From positions 19,134,009 to 19,198,008 of the forward strand of contig NC_035174.2 of NCBI RefSeq assembly GCF_001659605.2: 64,000 nucleotides of DNA, in the 5' to 3' direction. The stretch is from Manihot esculenta. Its lineage: Eukaryota; Streptophyta; Magnoliopsida; Malpighiales; Euphorbiaceae. The notes under the pieces were generated by a model. It saw only the letters and a program-made list of their open reading frames with translations. It had not been told where the DNA came from and made no database searches. The position numbers were made by a program, and so were the translations under genes. Below are positions 42,270 to 54,836 of the stretch, piece after piece (the stretch's first letter is position 1; every line of letters starts with the position of its first letter).

Positions 42270-44033
42270 ATTTTATCGGTCATGCTCACAAGGTACAAAA
42301 TGCTAGTGGGTGGATATTTGATTCAGGAGCCACAGACACTATGACTAATGATTCTTCAGATTTTGTTGTGTCAGCCCCACCCTCAAAATCCAATATTCTA
42401 AACGCTACCAGTGGCTCCTTCCCGGTCATCGGTGGTGGTACCGTTTCTATAACCCCCACTTTAAATGTCTCCAATAGCCTTTATGTACCTTCCTTATCTT
42501 GCAAATTACTCTCTATCAGTCAGATCACCAAACAGTTAAATTGCAGAGTACTCATGTATCCTCATTTTTGTGTTTTGCAGGATATTCATACGGGCACGGT
42601 ATTGGGCCGTGGTACTGAGAAAGATGGACTGTACTATGTGGAGGAGGTCTCAAGTACTGGGTCAGCTCATTTAGCTCAAGGGTCCCCAACCCGACAGTTA
42701 TGGCTCTAGCACCGGCGCTTCGGCCATCCCTCAAGTGATTATCTTCGTACTTTGTTTCCTGAGTTTAGATCCATTGACATTCCAGTTTGTACTTCATGCG
42801 TGCTTGCTAAGAGTCATAAGAGTACTTATCATATATCCACAAATAAGTCTGATACTCCCTTCTCAATAATACACTATGATGTATGGGGGCCTGTCCCGGA
42901 AACTGTCTCCCCTGATTATAGATACTTTGTGACTTTTATTGATGACTGCACTGTGTTACTTGGATTTACCTATTAAAACAAAAATACGAAGTGGCTGAGA
43001 AATTCTGTGATTTTTTTCGCATGATTAAAACCCAATTTCACAGGACCATTCAAGTCCTCCGATCTGACAATAGGGGGGAATTTGTCAATAACCACCTCCA
43101 AACTTTTTTCCGGGATAATGGGATCCTTCACCAAACTACTTGTCCTTATACACCACAGCAAAATGGGGTCGCTGAAAGGAAAAATCGACATATCCTTGAG
43201 ACTGCCCGAGCCCTTTTGTTTGAAGCCCGAGCCCTTTTGTTTGAAGCCCAAGTTCCTCCTAAGTTTTGGTCTGAAGCAGTTGCCACGTCCATTTACCTCA
43301 TCAATCGACTTCCGTCTCGTGTTCTTAATTTTCAATCTCCCTTGCATACCTTGTCCTCTCATCACACAATCCCTTCCCATCTCAACCTTCCACCTAAAAT
43401 TTTTGGCTGCACAGTTTATGTTCACATTTCTAAAACACACCGCACTAAACTTGATCCATGTGCTCTTAAATGTGTTTTCTTTGGTTATGGTGTCCATAAA
43501 AAGGCTATCAGTATTTTGACCCAATCTCTAAACGGATCTTCACCACCATGGACTGCACCTTTCTGGAAGAGGAATATTTTTTTCCCTCGCCAACTAGCAG
43601 TGAGGGAGAGACAGCGGCACAATCACCACCATTACCAAATTGGCTTAGTCAGGGGGGCCAAAACTTGGTCATTCTTCCCTTCCTGAGTCTACACCAGAAC
43701 TGGGAGACACCGGTTATTCTTCCCTTCCTGAGTTTACACCAGAACTGGGACACACCGGTTATTCTTCCTTTCCTGAGTCTACACCAGAACTGGGAGACAC
43801 TGACCATCTAGTACAGTCCTCGGCCTCAACATCACAACCAGAACCTGACACCGTAGAATATCCTGAGGAACACACAACTGAGGTATGTGAATCTGAACTT
43901 TCTCCTGTTCCTAATAACCTCACTACTGAACCCATTTCCCTTGAGGTTCCTGAAATAGGCCAATATGTTCTACCCCCTCGGAATAATAGAGGAATTCCAC
44001 CCAGGAGATATGATCCAGAATTCGAGGCAGCCA
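42270..44033 (+). pseudogene. Copia protease and integrase, broken
   Basis: The protease motif WIFDSGATDTM is at 42311-42343. The pre-integrase region has LWL-stop-HRRFGHPSSDYL (stop near 42707), then CTSCVLAKSHKS. The integrase core has YDVWGPVPE and FVTFIDDC (first D region), a frameshift near 42975, then LRSDNRGEF and PQQNGVAERKNR (second D and E). A 21-bp in-frame duplication (ARALLFE twice, 43207-43245) and a 51-bp tandem triplication (43666-43800) follow. It ends in FEAA at the Tekay solo LTR. Confidence 0.85.
43666..43800 (+). repeat. 51-bp tandem triplication in copia pol
   Basis: Three units with CTTCCTGAGTYTACACCAGA and ACTGGGASACACC, 51 bp apart, hence in frame, in the linker between integrase and RT. 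Confidence 0.9.
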
Positions 44034-45147
44034 TGTAACGACCCGAAAATCGGACCGCTACCGGCGCTAGGATCCAGGTCGGCATAAGGCCGCCGGGACC
44101 CGTAGCAAGCCTAACATGAAACCTATAAACCTATATAATCCCATACATGATCGACAACATACATAAAAATTAAAACTTTTCTTTCCATATACATCAACCA
44201 AACTCAACCTGTGCATGCACTGAACATAACATAAACATAATCATAATCCCTCTGTGGGATCTCATTAATGCCCCAATGGGCGATACATCATACGTTGAGT
44301 TGGTTTGTATACTCATCATAAAACATATAAGATCATGTATTGAAGGGGATATCTTAAACATATAGTCAAGCACAACCTCTAATCCTCAAAGTCATTACAT
44401 ACTTAAAACTGTACTTTTACATAACATTAATACATTTATCATGTCCACACTATCTATTACAAATACGAAACTTCAATACTCTTGTAAACCTCCTGGTCTA
44501 CCCTGTACCTGCAATCCTGGGGAAATTGGGAGAGGGGTGAGCTACTAGAGCCCAGTGAGCAGAATGATAAAAACATTTAAATCATATGGATCATGGAATG
44601 CATCACATCACAGCTAATCACAATCAAGGATGAACCTGTCACCAATAGCCCTCTACATGGTCCAACTGTGCCAGAACGTAGAATGGGTCCTGGTCTTTCC
44701 CTTACATATCATAACATAACAGTGTCCAACTGTGCCAGAACGTAGAATGGGTCCTGGTCTTTCCCTTACATAGTGCCAGCGAACGTAGAATGGGTCCCAC
44801 TGGTCTTACATTCCGTACCGTACATATCACATCGTCATATCATAGATCGAGGGCTATGGATCATCCAACATTCATCCGCATCAACATTTAAAATGTGCAA
44901 TGCAACATATTCGTGGATTCTAATGCGAACAACCTAAAACATCACATGGCATTCATGATGCATGAACATGCTCAAACTTTGAAATTTATTTACTTTAAAT
45001 GTAAAGGTTTATTCCACTCACCTCTGGATAGCTCTGACCAGACACTGGGGCAACAGACTCACTGCTAGGGTCCTCGGTTCCTCGGGTCCGAACCTACACA
45101 GGTGGACTCAAATGAGGGACCAAACATATAAGAACATAACTCTAAAC

Positions 45148-47309
45148 TGTAATACCCGGCTAGACTCCGGTAACGGAATTCCTACCGTCCGGTGGAATCT
45201 CGGATATCGGAAGCCTCTAGTAGGGTAGAATCATGTTTTCATAAAATGTTTTAAGGTATTTCATGGTTTTAAGAAAATGGAAATGAGTTTTTGCATAAAA
45301 ACAACCTTGAAGGAAAACTCAGGTTCGGCCGCCGAACCTCAAGTTCGGCCGCCGAACATGCATGCCTTCGGGAGCACCTTTAGGCCCCCGAAAGCATAAG
45401 TGAGGGAAGTTCAGGTTCGGCCGCCGAACATGGCATGCATGCGGAGGCACGTTCGGCCCCCGAACGTGGCCTGGCCAGCCACTATAAAAGGGTCCCTTAG
45501 CCGAAAACGGGCGAGCTTTTTCCCCATTTCCGGCCAAGGTGAGTTCTCCGCCACCCCTCACCGATCTTGAGTCTTTTCCTTCAGATCTTTCAAGTTTTTC
45601 ACTAGTTTTCATCTTGTTTTGAAGATTTTCAAGCTTTGAGCAAAGTTTTGGAGTTTTGAGGTTCAAGGGAACTCAACCCCTCCCCTCTCCGAGTTTAGGT
45701 CGTCTCTCTCGATCTCCACGAGGTAAGAGCCGATCTTGAGCTCATTTCATGTTTTAAGCAAGTTTTAAGTGGATCTATGGAGTAGAATGCATGTTTAGGT
45801 CATAGTTATGTTTATGGGTTTTTGGTGTGTTTTTTAGCAATGTGAGTTGCTTGTGTGTTGTAGTTGGGGTTTTTGATGGTTTGATGCCCCTAGGAACTTG
45901 TATGTTTGCTTGGGTATGATTGAGGAATGTTGTAGAATAGGTTTATGCATGTTTGGATGAGATTGGAGGCATAAATGCATAGGGGAGCTGAGTTTCTGCC
46001 ATTCTGGGCGAAACCAGGTTCGGCAGCCGAAGGAACTTTCGGCCGCCGAACATGCTTGTGGAGGCAGCCTTCGGCTGCCGAAGCTTGCCCCCGAAAGGAG
46101 ACTTTCGTCTCTGTCTGGCACTTTCGGCCGCCGAAGGTGCCGCCGAACATGCATGAGTTTCGCCTCTGTCTGGGAGTTTCGGCCGCCGAACCTGCCGCCG
46201 AAAGTGCCCTGTCCAGCCCTTTTTTGCATGTTTTTCTATGTTTATTCCATGATGTTTTAGGGGGTTTTGGGGGACAGTTTAGAGTTATGTTCATGTATGT
46301 TTGGTCCCTCATTTGAGTCCACCTGTGTAGGTTCGGACCCGAGGAACCGAGGACCCCAGCAGTGAGTCTGTTGCCCCAGTGTCTGGTCAGAGCTATCCAG
46401 AGGTGAGTGGAATAACTTATTATGTTTTAAAGCAAAGAATGAACTTTTTAGCATGTATCCACGCATCATGAATGCCATGTGATGAATTAGGTTGCTTGCA
46501 TTAGAATTCACAAATATGTTGCATTGCATATTTTTATGTTGATGTGGATGAATGTTGGATGATCCATAGCCCTCGATCTATGATATGACGATGTGATATG
46601 TACGGTACGGAAAGTAAGACCAGTGGGACCCATTCTACGTTCGCTGGTACTATGTAAGAGAAAGACCAGGACCCATTCTACGTTCTGGCACAGTTGGACC
46701 ATGTAGAGGACTATTGGTGACAAATTCATCCTTGATGTGATTAGCTGTGATGTGATGCATTCCATGATCCATATGATTTAAATGTTTTACTATTCTGCTC
46801 ACTGGGCTCTAGTAGCTCACCCCTCTCCCATTTCCCCAGGTTTGCAGGTACAGGGTAGACCAGGAGGTTTACAAGAGTCACGTGTATGTAATAGTTAGTG
46901 TGGACATGATAGATGTATGAATGTTATGTAAAAGTACAGTTTCAGTCATGTATTGATATTGAGGATTAGATATTGTGCTTGACATTGTGTATGAGGTATC
47001 CCTTTTATTACATGATCAAAAATGTTTTATAATGTTCATGAAAGCCAACTCATCTCATGTTGAATCACCCGTTGGGGCATTGATGAGATCCCACAGAGGG
47101 ATCACGATTATGATTATGACTATGTACAGTGTATGTTCAGGTTGAGTTGGATGTTTGAAGGAAAAGTTTTAAATTTTTATGTATGTTGTTGATCATGTAT
47201 GGGATTAAACAGGTTTTCAGGATGAATGTCAGGCTTGCTACGGGTCTTGGCGGCCTTAAGCCGACCCGGATCCTAGCGCCGGTAACGGTCCGATTTTCGG
47301 GTCGTTACA
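45148..47309 (+). repeat. 5' LTR of the Tekay element
   Basis: 2162 bp, TGTAATACCCGG to GTCGTTACA. TATA box CTATAAAAGG at 45482-45491, flanked on both sides by TTCGGCCGCCGAA boxes. Confidence 0.95.
45482..45491 (+). promoter_or_regulatory. TATA box of the Tekay 5' LTR
   Basis: CTATAAAAGG, conserved in all copies of this LTR in the window (from 1512, 45482, about 52929, and inverted near 55682; TATATAAGAG at about 61303 in the 60981 copy). Transcription should start about 30 bp downstream. Confidence 0.65.
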
Positions 47310-47572
47310 GAATGGTATCAGAGCCCTAGGTTCATAGGATCGGACCTAAAGTGTCGGGCTCATAGATGTTCTAGAAGGTCAAGCACAATAGGAAGATCAT
47401 GTCCACTAGGATAGGATGTGGAGTCCTGTCTTGTATGATGATGTGAAATGCCATGATTATATACATGTGCATTGATGCTATGATATGAATGACGTATATG
47501 TGATGAGGGTTCATGTGTGCCCACATGAACCATATGATGCTAATGTTTGTATGATGTGTACTGTTTTTCAGA
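45722..47572 (+). promoter_or_regulatory. Possible leader intron from LTR donor to gag acceptor
   Basis: A strong donor context CACGAG|GTAAGAGC lies in the LTR downstream of the TATA box (after 45722). A good acceptor ACTGTTTTTCAG|AAAACAGG ends eight bases before the gag ATG (47580). Splicing between them would remove the rest of the LTR and PBS and bring the cap close to gag. The donor is kept in the other LTR copies. This is inferred from motifs only. Confidence 0.35.
47313..47325 (+). other. Primer-binding site, initiator-Met tRNA type
   Basis: TGGTATCAGAGCC, three bases after the 5' LTR end. Confidence 0.9.
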
Positions 47573-47579
47573 AAACAGG

Positions 47580-50500
47580 ATGAGAGGAACTCGTCGATCT
47601 GCACGATTGACTGGAGTGCCACCTGAGGATGAGGGCACGAGCGCCCGTCCTCCTACATTGCCTAGGGCAATGTCTTGTAGAGCCAACAGAGAAAGAGTGT
47701 CAAGGGACCCTAGAAGGTCTTTTGATGCTAGCAGAAGGGGGACTGATAAAGGAGGAAGTTCGGCAGATGTGAGGGAGGTTACGGAAGAGGATCAGAGGAG
47801 GGATGGGAATTTGGATGTGAGCATGGAGGAAGAAGGGACAGGGGAGTCTCAGGGAGGCGTTCAGGCCTCGGGGTATGGTTTTCCACCCCACTATCCACCC
47901 TTCCCACAGGGTTCAGGGTATCCGATGGGAGGCACATCGGATTTTTCCAGCTTTAACCCCTACCCTACCTACATGCCTTATCCACCTTTCTATCCACCTT
48001 ACACACAGTACCCAGCTTATCCACCTTCACCTTTCTATCCAAACCCGGCAAACCCCACCTCGGGGAATGCTGCACCCCCACCTCCACCACCTACAGAACC
48101 AGCAGCCCCAGTTACTCAACCTCATAGACCTAGCTCAGCTGATGGGAGCAAGGTAAAGATGATAGATTACCTCAAGCTGGATGCTCCCAAATACAAGTCA
48201 GGGGATGACCCCTTTGAGTATCTGAGAGTAGTGAAGACAATAACTGATGAGCTAGGGGCGAATGATAGCAGGGCCATTCAGATGGCAGGGTTCACTTTAA
48301 AGTGCAAGAAGGCACGGGAATGGTTCAAGTGTTATGTGGACCCGAGACTAGACGGTATGACATGGGAGGAGTTTGTGAATGAGTTCGCTGGATGGGCTTT
48401 TCCAGACAGTTCCAGAGAACTGAAGATGATTGAGTTTGAGCAACTGAGGCAGTCAGAGCACATGAGTGTAGAGGAGTTCACAGATAAATTCTTGGAGCTA
48501 TTGCCTTTTTCAGGGCAAGCTCTAGATACAGATACGAAGAAAGCCAAGAGATATGTTATGAAGCTGCATTCTAGGTACTCCTCGTTGATTCAGTCAGCTG
48601 AGAGAGAAAGTTTCCACACTGTGGTGGATATGGCTCGAAGGATGGAGGAGAGTGCTATAGTTGAGGGGTCAGTGAAGTAGTCAGTGACCCAGTCTTCAGG
48701 GGTTAAGACTCCAGGCAGAGGAGGGCCAGGTCTCTCTTCTTAGAGCTCAAGTAAGAAGAGGTGGGATAACACCACCAAGAAGCCGAAGAAGAATAAGTTT
48801 TGGAATAAGCTGAAGTCCGGTCTGGGATTTGGCGGTGGCTCGAGCTCAGGCTCAGATGGTACAGAATGCCAGAGATGTGGAAGACCGCACAGGGGAGTGT
48901 GTCGAGCTGGGACTAATACATGTTTTAGATGTGGACAGGAGGGACACATAGCTCGGGAGTGTCCTAGAGCGCCTTTTATGGGCCAGCCCCAGCAGACAGC
49001 TTCTGGTAGTGTGGCACAGCCAGCAGTTCCAGCCACAACTCAGGGCAGTGGCAGAGGTAGAGGGAGAGGGGCAGCCTCTTCTTCTGGTTCCTGAGGTGAA
49101 GGTCCATCAGCTCCAGCTAGGATCTTCACCATGACTCAGCAGGAGGCTAACACATCCAACACCGTGGTGTCAGGTAATCTTGTCATTGGGTGTTCTGATG
49201 TGTATGCATTAATGGACCCGGGTGCATCTCATTCATTTATTGCTCCGAGAGCCGTTGAGAGGTTGGGTCTGATAGTCTCTGGGTTAGAGTGTCCCCTATG
49301 GGTCAGTGGACCCAAGTGTGACCCGTCAGTGGCAGTGTCAGTCTGCCAGTTCAGTCCAGTTTTTGTTGAGGGAAGATGCCTCTCCGCCGACCTTGTGGTT
49401 CTAGATTTGATAGACTTTGATGTCATTCTAGGGATGGATTGGCTATCTACCCATGGTGCTACCTTGGACTGCAGAGACAAGGTAGTCAAGTTCAGAGATC
49501 AGAACGGGTCAGAGGTCGTCTTCAGAGGAGACAAGAGGGGTACACCTAGAGGTATGATATCAGCTCTTCAGGCTCGTAGGTTGCTTAGGAAGGGATGTCA
49601 AGGGTATTTGGCTCATGTGAGAGAGCTTAGTAGTCAGGTCAGGGAGCCAGCCTCGGTGCCAGTTGTCAGAGAGTTTCAGGATGTCTTTCCAGACGAGCTT
49701 CTAGGTTTACCACATGCTAGGGAGATAGAGTTCGAGATAGAGTTGGTGCCTGGAACTAGACCGATCTCTATCCCTCCCTACAGGATGGCCCCAGCCGAGT
49801 TGAAGGAGTTGAAAGAACAGTTGCAAGAGCTGGTAGAAAAGGGTTTCATCCGACAGAGTACCTCACCTTGGGGTGCTCCGATCTTGTTTGTGAGGAAGAA
49901 AGATGGATCCCTTAGACTTTGTATCGACTACAGGCAGTTGAACAAAGTCACTACCAAAAATAGGTACCCTCTGCCAAGGATCGATGATCTATTCGACCAG
50001 CTAGCAGGAGCGGGTTGTTTCTCCAAAATAGATCTAAGATCGGGGTACCATCAGCTAAGGATAAGGGATGAGGATGTGCCGAAGACAGCCTTCAGGACCA
50101 GATATGGGCATTTTGAGTTCCTTGTAATGCCGTTCGGGTTAACCAACGCCCCTGCAGCATTCATGGACCTCATGAACAGAGTATTTAGCCAATACCTGGA
50201 TCACTTTGTTATTGTCTTCATAGATGATATCTTGGTGTATTCCAGGAATGCAGAGGAGCATGCCCATCATCTGCGGTTGGTCTTGCAGACTTTGAGGGAA
50301 CATGTCTTGTATGCCAAGTTCTCTAAATGTGAGTTCTGGCTGAGGAGCATTTCGTTCTTGGGGCATGTAGTGTCAGAGAATGGGATTGAGGTGGACCCCA
50401 AGAAGACAGAAACTGTGGCTAACTGGCCTAGACCCACTTCAGTGACAGAGATTAGAAGTTTCTTGGGTTTGGCAGGTTACTACAGGAGGTTCGTTCAGGA

Positions 50501-52559
50501 CTTCTCAAAGATTGCAGCTCCTTTGACCAGACTAACCAGGAAGAATCAGAAGTTTGTGTGGACCGACCAGTGCGAAGAGAGTTTTGAAGAGCTTAAGAAG
50601 AGGTTGACTTCAGCACCAGTTTTAGCTCTGCCATCTAGTGATGAGGACTTTACAGTCTTTTGTGATGCGTCCCGTGTGGGATTGGGTTGTGTACTAATGT
50701 AGAATGAGAGGGTGATCGCTTATGCTTCTAGGCAGCTGAAGAAGCATGAGTTGAATTACCCCACACATGACCTGGAGATGGCAGCAGTAATATTTGCACT
50801 CAAGATGTGGAGGCACTACCTCTATGGGGTTAAATGTGAGATCTTTACAGATCATAAAAGCCTGCAGTACATCCTGAGTCAAAGAGATTTGAATTTGAGA
50901 CAGAGGAGATGGGTAGAGCTGCTGAGTGACTATGATTGCAAGATTCAGTACCATCCGGGTAAGGCGAATGTTGTGGCAGACGCCTTAAACCGGAAATCAC
51001 TCGGCAGTTTATCCCACATATCGGCAGAGAGGAGGCCAGTGGTGAAGGAGCTCTACAAGCTCATTAAGGAAGGTCTACAGATGGAGTTGTCTGGTACAGG
51101 TGCCTTGGTGGCCCAGATGAGAGTGGCACCCGTGTTTCTGGAGCAGGTGGCTCAGAAACAGCATGAGGACCCGGAGTTAGTGAAGATTGCCAGGACTGTT
51201 CAGTCAGGCAATGATAGTGAGTTCAGATTCGACAGCAAGGGGATCCTCCGCTATGGGAGCAGACTATGTGTACCAGATGACATAGGGCTGAAAGGAGACA
51301 TTATGATAGAGGCTCATAATGCAAGATACAGCATTCACCCCGGAGCCACCAAGATGTATCAAGATTTAAAGAAGGTTTATTGGTGGCCAGCTATGAAGAA
51401 AGAAGTGGCACAGTTTGTGTCAGCCTGCGAAGTGTGTCAGAGGGTGAAGCTAGAACATCAGAAGCCGGCTGGAATGCTTAACCCGCTACCTATTCCAGAG
51501 TGGAAATGGGAGAATATAGCTATGGACTTCGTAGTGGGGTTACCAGCGGCGTCCAACAGATTGGACTCCATATGGGTGATTGTGGACAGACTCACCAAAT
51601 CTGCTCACTTCATTCCTGTCAGGAGTGGCTACTCTGTGGACAAATTGGCTCAGGTGTATGTCGACGAGGTCATCAGGTTGCATGGGGTTCCTGTTTCGAT
51701 AGTCTCAGATAGAGGGCCCCAGTTCACCTCCAGATTTTGGCGGAGTCTGCAGAATGCCATGGGTACTAGGTTGGATTTCAGTACTGCCTTCCACCCACAG
51801 ACGAACGGACAATCAGAAAGGACCATCCAGACCATAGAGGATATGCTCAGAATGTGTGTGCTGGACTTTGGCGGTTCTTGGAGGCAACATCTACCTTTGG
51901 TGGAGTTTGCCTACAATAACAGCCATCATGCTAGCATCGGGATGGCTCCATATGAAGCTTTATATGGAAGGAAGTGCAAATCACCTGTTTGCTGGGAAGA
52001 GGTTGGAGAAAAGGCCTTAGCAGGGCCTGAGCTAGTAGAGATTACCAGCAGGGTAGTACCCATAATCAGAGAAAGGATCAAGACTGCTGCAAGCAGGCAG
52101 AAGAGTTATGCAGACATCCGCAGAAGGCAGGTCGAGTTTCAAGAGGGGGATCTGGTATTGCTCAAGGTGTCTCCTATGAAGGGAGTGGTTCGCTTCGGGA
52201 AGAAAGGTAAACTAGCCCCACGATACATCGAACCCTTTGAAATCTTGCAAAAGATTGGGAATGTGTCGTACAAGCTGGATTTACCTGCTTCAATGGAAAG
52301 AATCCATCCGGTTTTCCATGTTTCAATGTTGAGGAAGTTTGTGTCAGATCCGAGCAAGGTTCTTAGTGAGCCTGATGTGGAGGTCCAAGAGGATCTCACC
52401 TATGTTGAACAGCCAGTACGGATCATAGACACCCAGATCAGAGAGTTAAGGAACAAGGAAATCCCGATGGTGAAAGTTCTGTGGAACCACCACAACTTGG
52501 AGGAATGCACTTGGGAGACACGGGAGTCTATGCTCCAGCAGTACCCTCATCTCTTTTAA
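47580..52559 (+). pseudogene. Tekay gag-pol polyprotein with four in-frame stops
   Basis: One reading frame from MRGTRRSARL to the C-terminus. Gag has a Pro/Tyr-rich stretch, then KMIDYLKLDAPKYKSGDDPF and AREWFKCYVDP, and a zinc knuckle CFRCGQEGHIAREC (48918-48959). The protease is [10 protein letters not shown] (about 49208). RT has IDYRQLNK and [10 protein letters not shown] (about 50216-50245); RNase H has [10 protein letters not shown] (about 50659). Integrase has HPG...CEVCQ zinc ligands and acidic residues in [16 protein letters not shown] and GQSERTIQ; then a GPY/F-like [10 protein letters not shown]. The C-terminal 50 residues ([14 protein letters not shown]) are a chromodomain. Stops at 48678, 48741, 49092 and 50700 leave the frame otherwise intact; each is explained by one C-to-T change. 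Confidence 0.93.
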
Positions 52560-52651
52560 GGTTAGATCTCTATGTGTTTATGTGTTATGTATGTATGTTA
52601 TGTTTTATGCCATGTTATGTGCTAGTTGAGGTACATTCGGGGACGAATGTT

Positions 52652-52666
52652 CTTAAGGGGGGAGAA
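52652..52666 (+). other. Polypurine tract of the Tekay element
   Basis: TTAAGGGGGGAGAA directly before the 3' LTR, start site for plus-strand DNA synthesis. Confidence 0.85.
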
Positions 52667-54836
52667 TGTAATACCCGGCTAGACTCCGGTATTGGAATTC
52701 CTACCGTCCGGTGGAATCTCGGATATCGGAAGCCTCTAGTAGGGTAGAATCATGTTTTCATAAAATGTTTTAAGGTATTTCATGGTTTTAAGAAAATGGA
52801 AATGAGTTTTTGCATAAAAACAACCTTGAAGGAAAACTCAGGTTCGGCCGACGAACCTCAAGTTCGGCCGCCGAACATGGCATGCATGCGGAGGCACATT
52901 CAGCCCCCGAACGTGGCCTGGCCAGCCACTATAAAAGGGTCCCTTAGCCGAAAACGGGCGAGCTTTTTCTCCATTTCCGGCCAAGGCGAGTTCTCCGCCA
53001 CCCCTCACCGATCTTGAGTCTTTTCCTTCAGATCTTTCGAGTTTTTCACTAGTTTTCATCTTGTTTTGAAGATTTTCAAGCTTTGAGCAAAGTTTTGGAG
53101 TTTTGAGGTTCAAGGGAACTCAACCCCTCCCCTCTCCGAGTTTAGGTCGTCTCTCTCGATCTCCACGAGGTAAGAGCCGATCTTGAGCTCATTTCATGTT
53201 TTAAGCAAGTTTTAAGTGGATCTATGGAGTAGAATGCATGTTTAGGTCATAGTTATGTTTATGGGTTTTTGGTGTGTTTTTGAGCAATGTGAGTTGCTTG
53301 TGTGTTGTAGTTGGGGTTTTTGATGGTTTGATGCCCCTAGGAACTTGTATGTTTGCTTGGGTATGATTGAGGAATGTTGTAGAATAGGTTTATGCATGTT
53401 TGGATGAGATTGGAGGCATAAATGCATAGGGGAGCTGAGTTTCTGCCATTCTGGGCGAAACCAGGTTCGGCAGCCGAAGGAACTTTCGGCCGCCGAACAT
53501 GCTTGTGGAGGTAGCCTTCAGCTGCCGAAGCTTGCCCCCGAAAGGAGACTTTCGTCTCTGTCTGGCACTTTCGGCCGCCGAAGGTGCCGCCGAACATGCA
53601 TGAGTTTCGCCTCTGTCTGGGAGTTTCGGCCGCCGAAGGTGCCGCCGAACCTGCCTGACTTTCGGCTCTGGAGGGACTTTCGGCTCTGGAGGGACTTTCG
53701 GCCGCCGAACCTGCCGCCGAAAGTGTCCTGTCCAGCCCTTTCTTGCATGTTTTTCTATGTTTATTCCATGATGTTTTAGGGGGTTTTGGGGGACAGTTTA
53801 GAGTTATGTTCATGTATGTTTGGTCCCTCATTTGAGTCCACCTGTGTAGGTTCGGACCCGAGGAACCGAGGACCCCAGCAGTGAGTCTGTTGCCCCAGTG
53901 TCTGGTCAGAGCTATCCAGAGGTGAGTGGAATAACTTATTATGTTTTAAAGCAAAGAATGAACTTTTTAGCATGTATCCACGCATCATGAATGCCATGTG
54001 ATGAATTAGGTTGCTTGCATTAGAATTCACGATAATGTTGCATTGCATATTTTTATGTTGATATGGATGAATGTTGGATGATCCATAGCCCTCGATCTAT
54101 GATATGACGATGTGATATGTACGGTACGGAAAGTAAGACCAGTGGGACCCATTCTACGTTCGCTGGCACTATGTAAGAGAAAGACCAGGACCCATTCTAC
54201 GTTCTGGCACAGTTGGACCATGTAGAGGGCTATTGGTGACAAATTCATCCTTGATGTGATTAGCTGTGATGTGATGCATTCCATGATCCATATGATTTAA
54301 ATGTTTTACTATTCTGCTCACTGGGCTCTAGTAGCTCACCCCTCTCCCATTTCCCCAGGTTTGCAGGTACAGGGTAGACCAGGAGGTTTACAAGAGTAAT
54401 GAAGTCACGTGTATGTAATAGTTAGTGTGGACATGATAGATGTATGAATGTTATGTAAAAGTACAGTTTCAGTCATGTATTGATATTGAGGATTAGATAT
54501 TGTGCTTGACATTGTGTATGAGGTATCCCTTTTATTACATGATCAAAAATGTTTTATAATGTTCATGAAAGCCAACTCATCTCATGTTGAATCGCCCGTT
54601 GGGGCATTGATGAGATCCCACAGAGGGATCACGATTATGATTATGACTATGTACAGTGTATGTTCAGGTTGAGTTGGATGTTTGAAGGAAAAGTTTTAAA
54701 TTTTTATGTATGTTGTTGATCATGTATGGGATTAAACAGGTTTTCAGGATGAATGTCAGGCTTGCTACGGGTCTTGGCGGCCTTAAGCCGACCCGGATCC
54801 TAGCGCCGGTAACGGTCCGATTTTCGGGTCGTTACA
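52667..54836 (+). repeat. 3' LTR of the Tekay element
   Basis: 2170 bp, with the same ends. It lacks one module upstream of the TATA box (about 52930) and has more modules around 53640-53700 than the 5' LTR. Confidence 0.95.

Larger units (their letters stand above)
45148..54836 (+). mobile_element. Complete Tekay-type chromovirus retrotransposon, innermost layer (TSD TAAAC)
   Basis: 5' LTR 45148-47309, PBS 47313-47325, gag-pol 47580-52559, polypurine tract 52652-52666, 3' LTR 52667-54836. TSDs TAAAC lie at 45143-45147 and 54837-54841. The polyprotein ends in a chromodomain, and the long LTRs of about 2.2 kb are typical of the Tekay (Del) group. The LTRs are alike but not collinear: the 5' LTR has about 75 bp extra before the TATA box (one more palindrome block) and the 3' LTR has extra GGAGGGACTTTCGG modules after it. 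Four in-frame stops make it non-autonomous. Confidence 0.95.
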
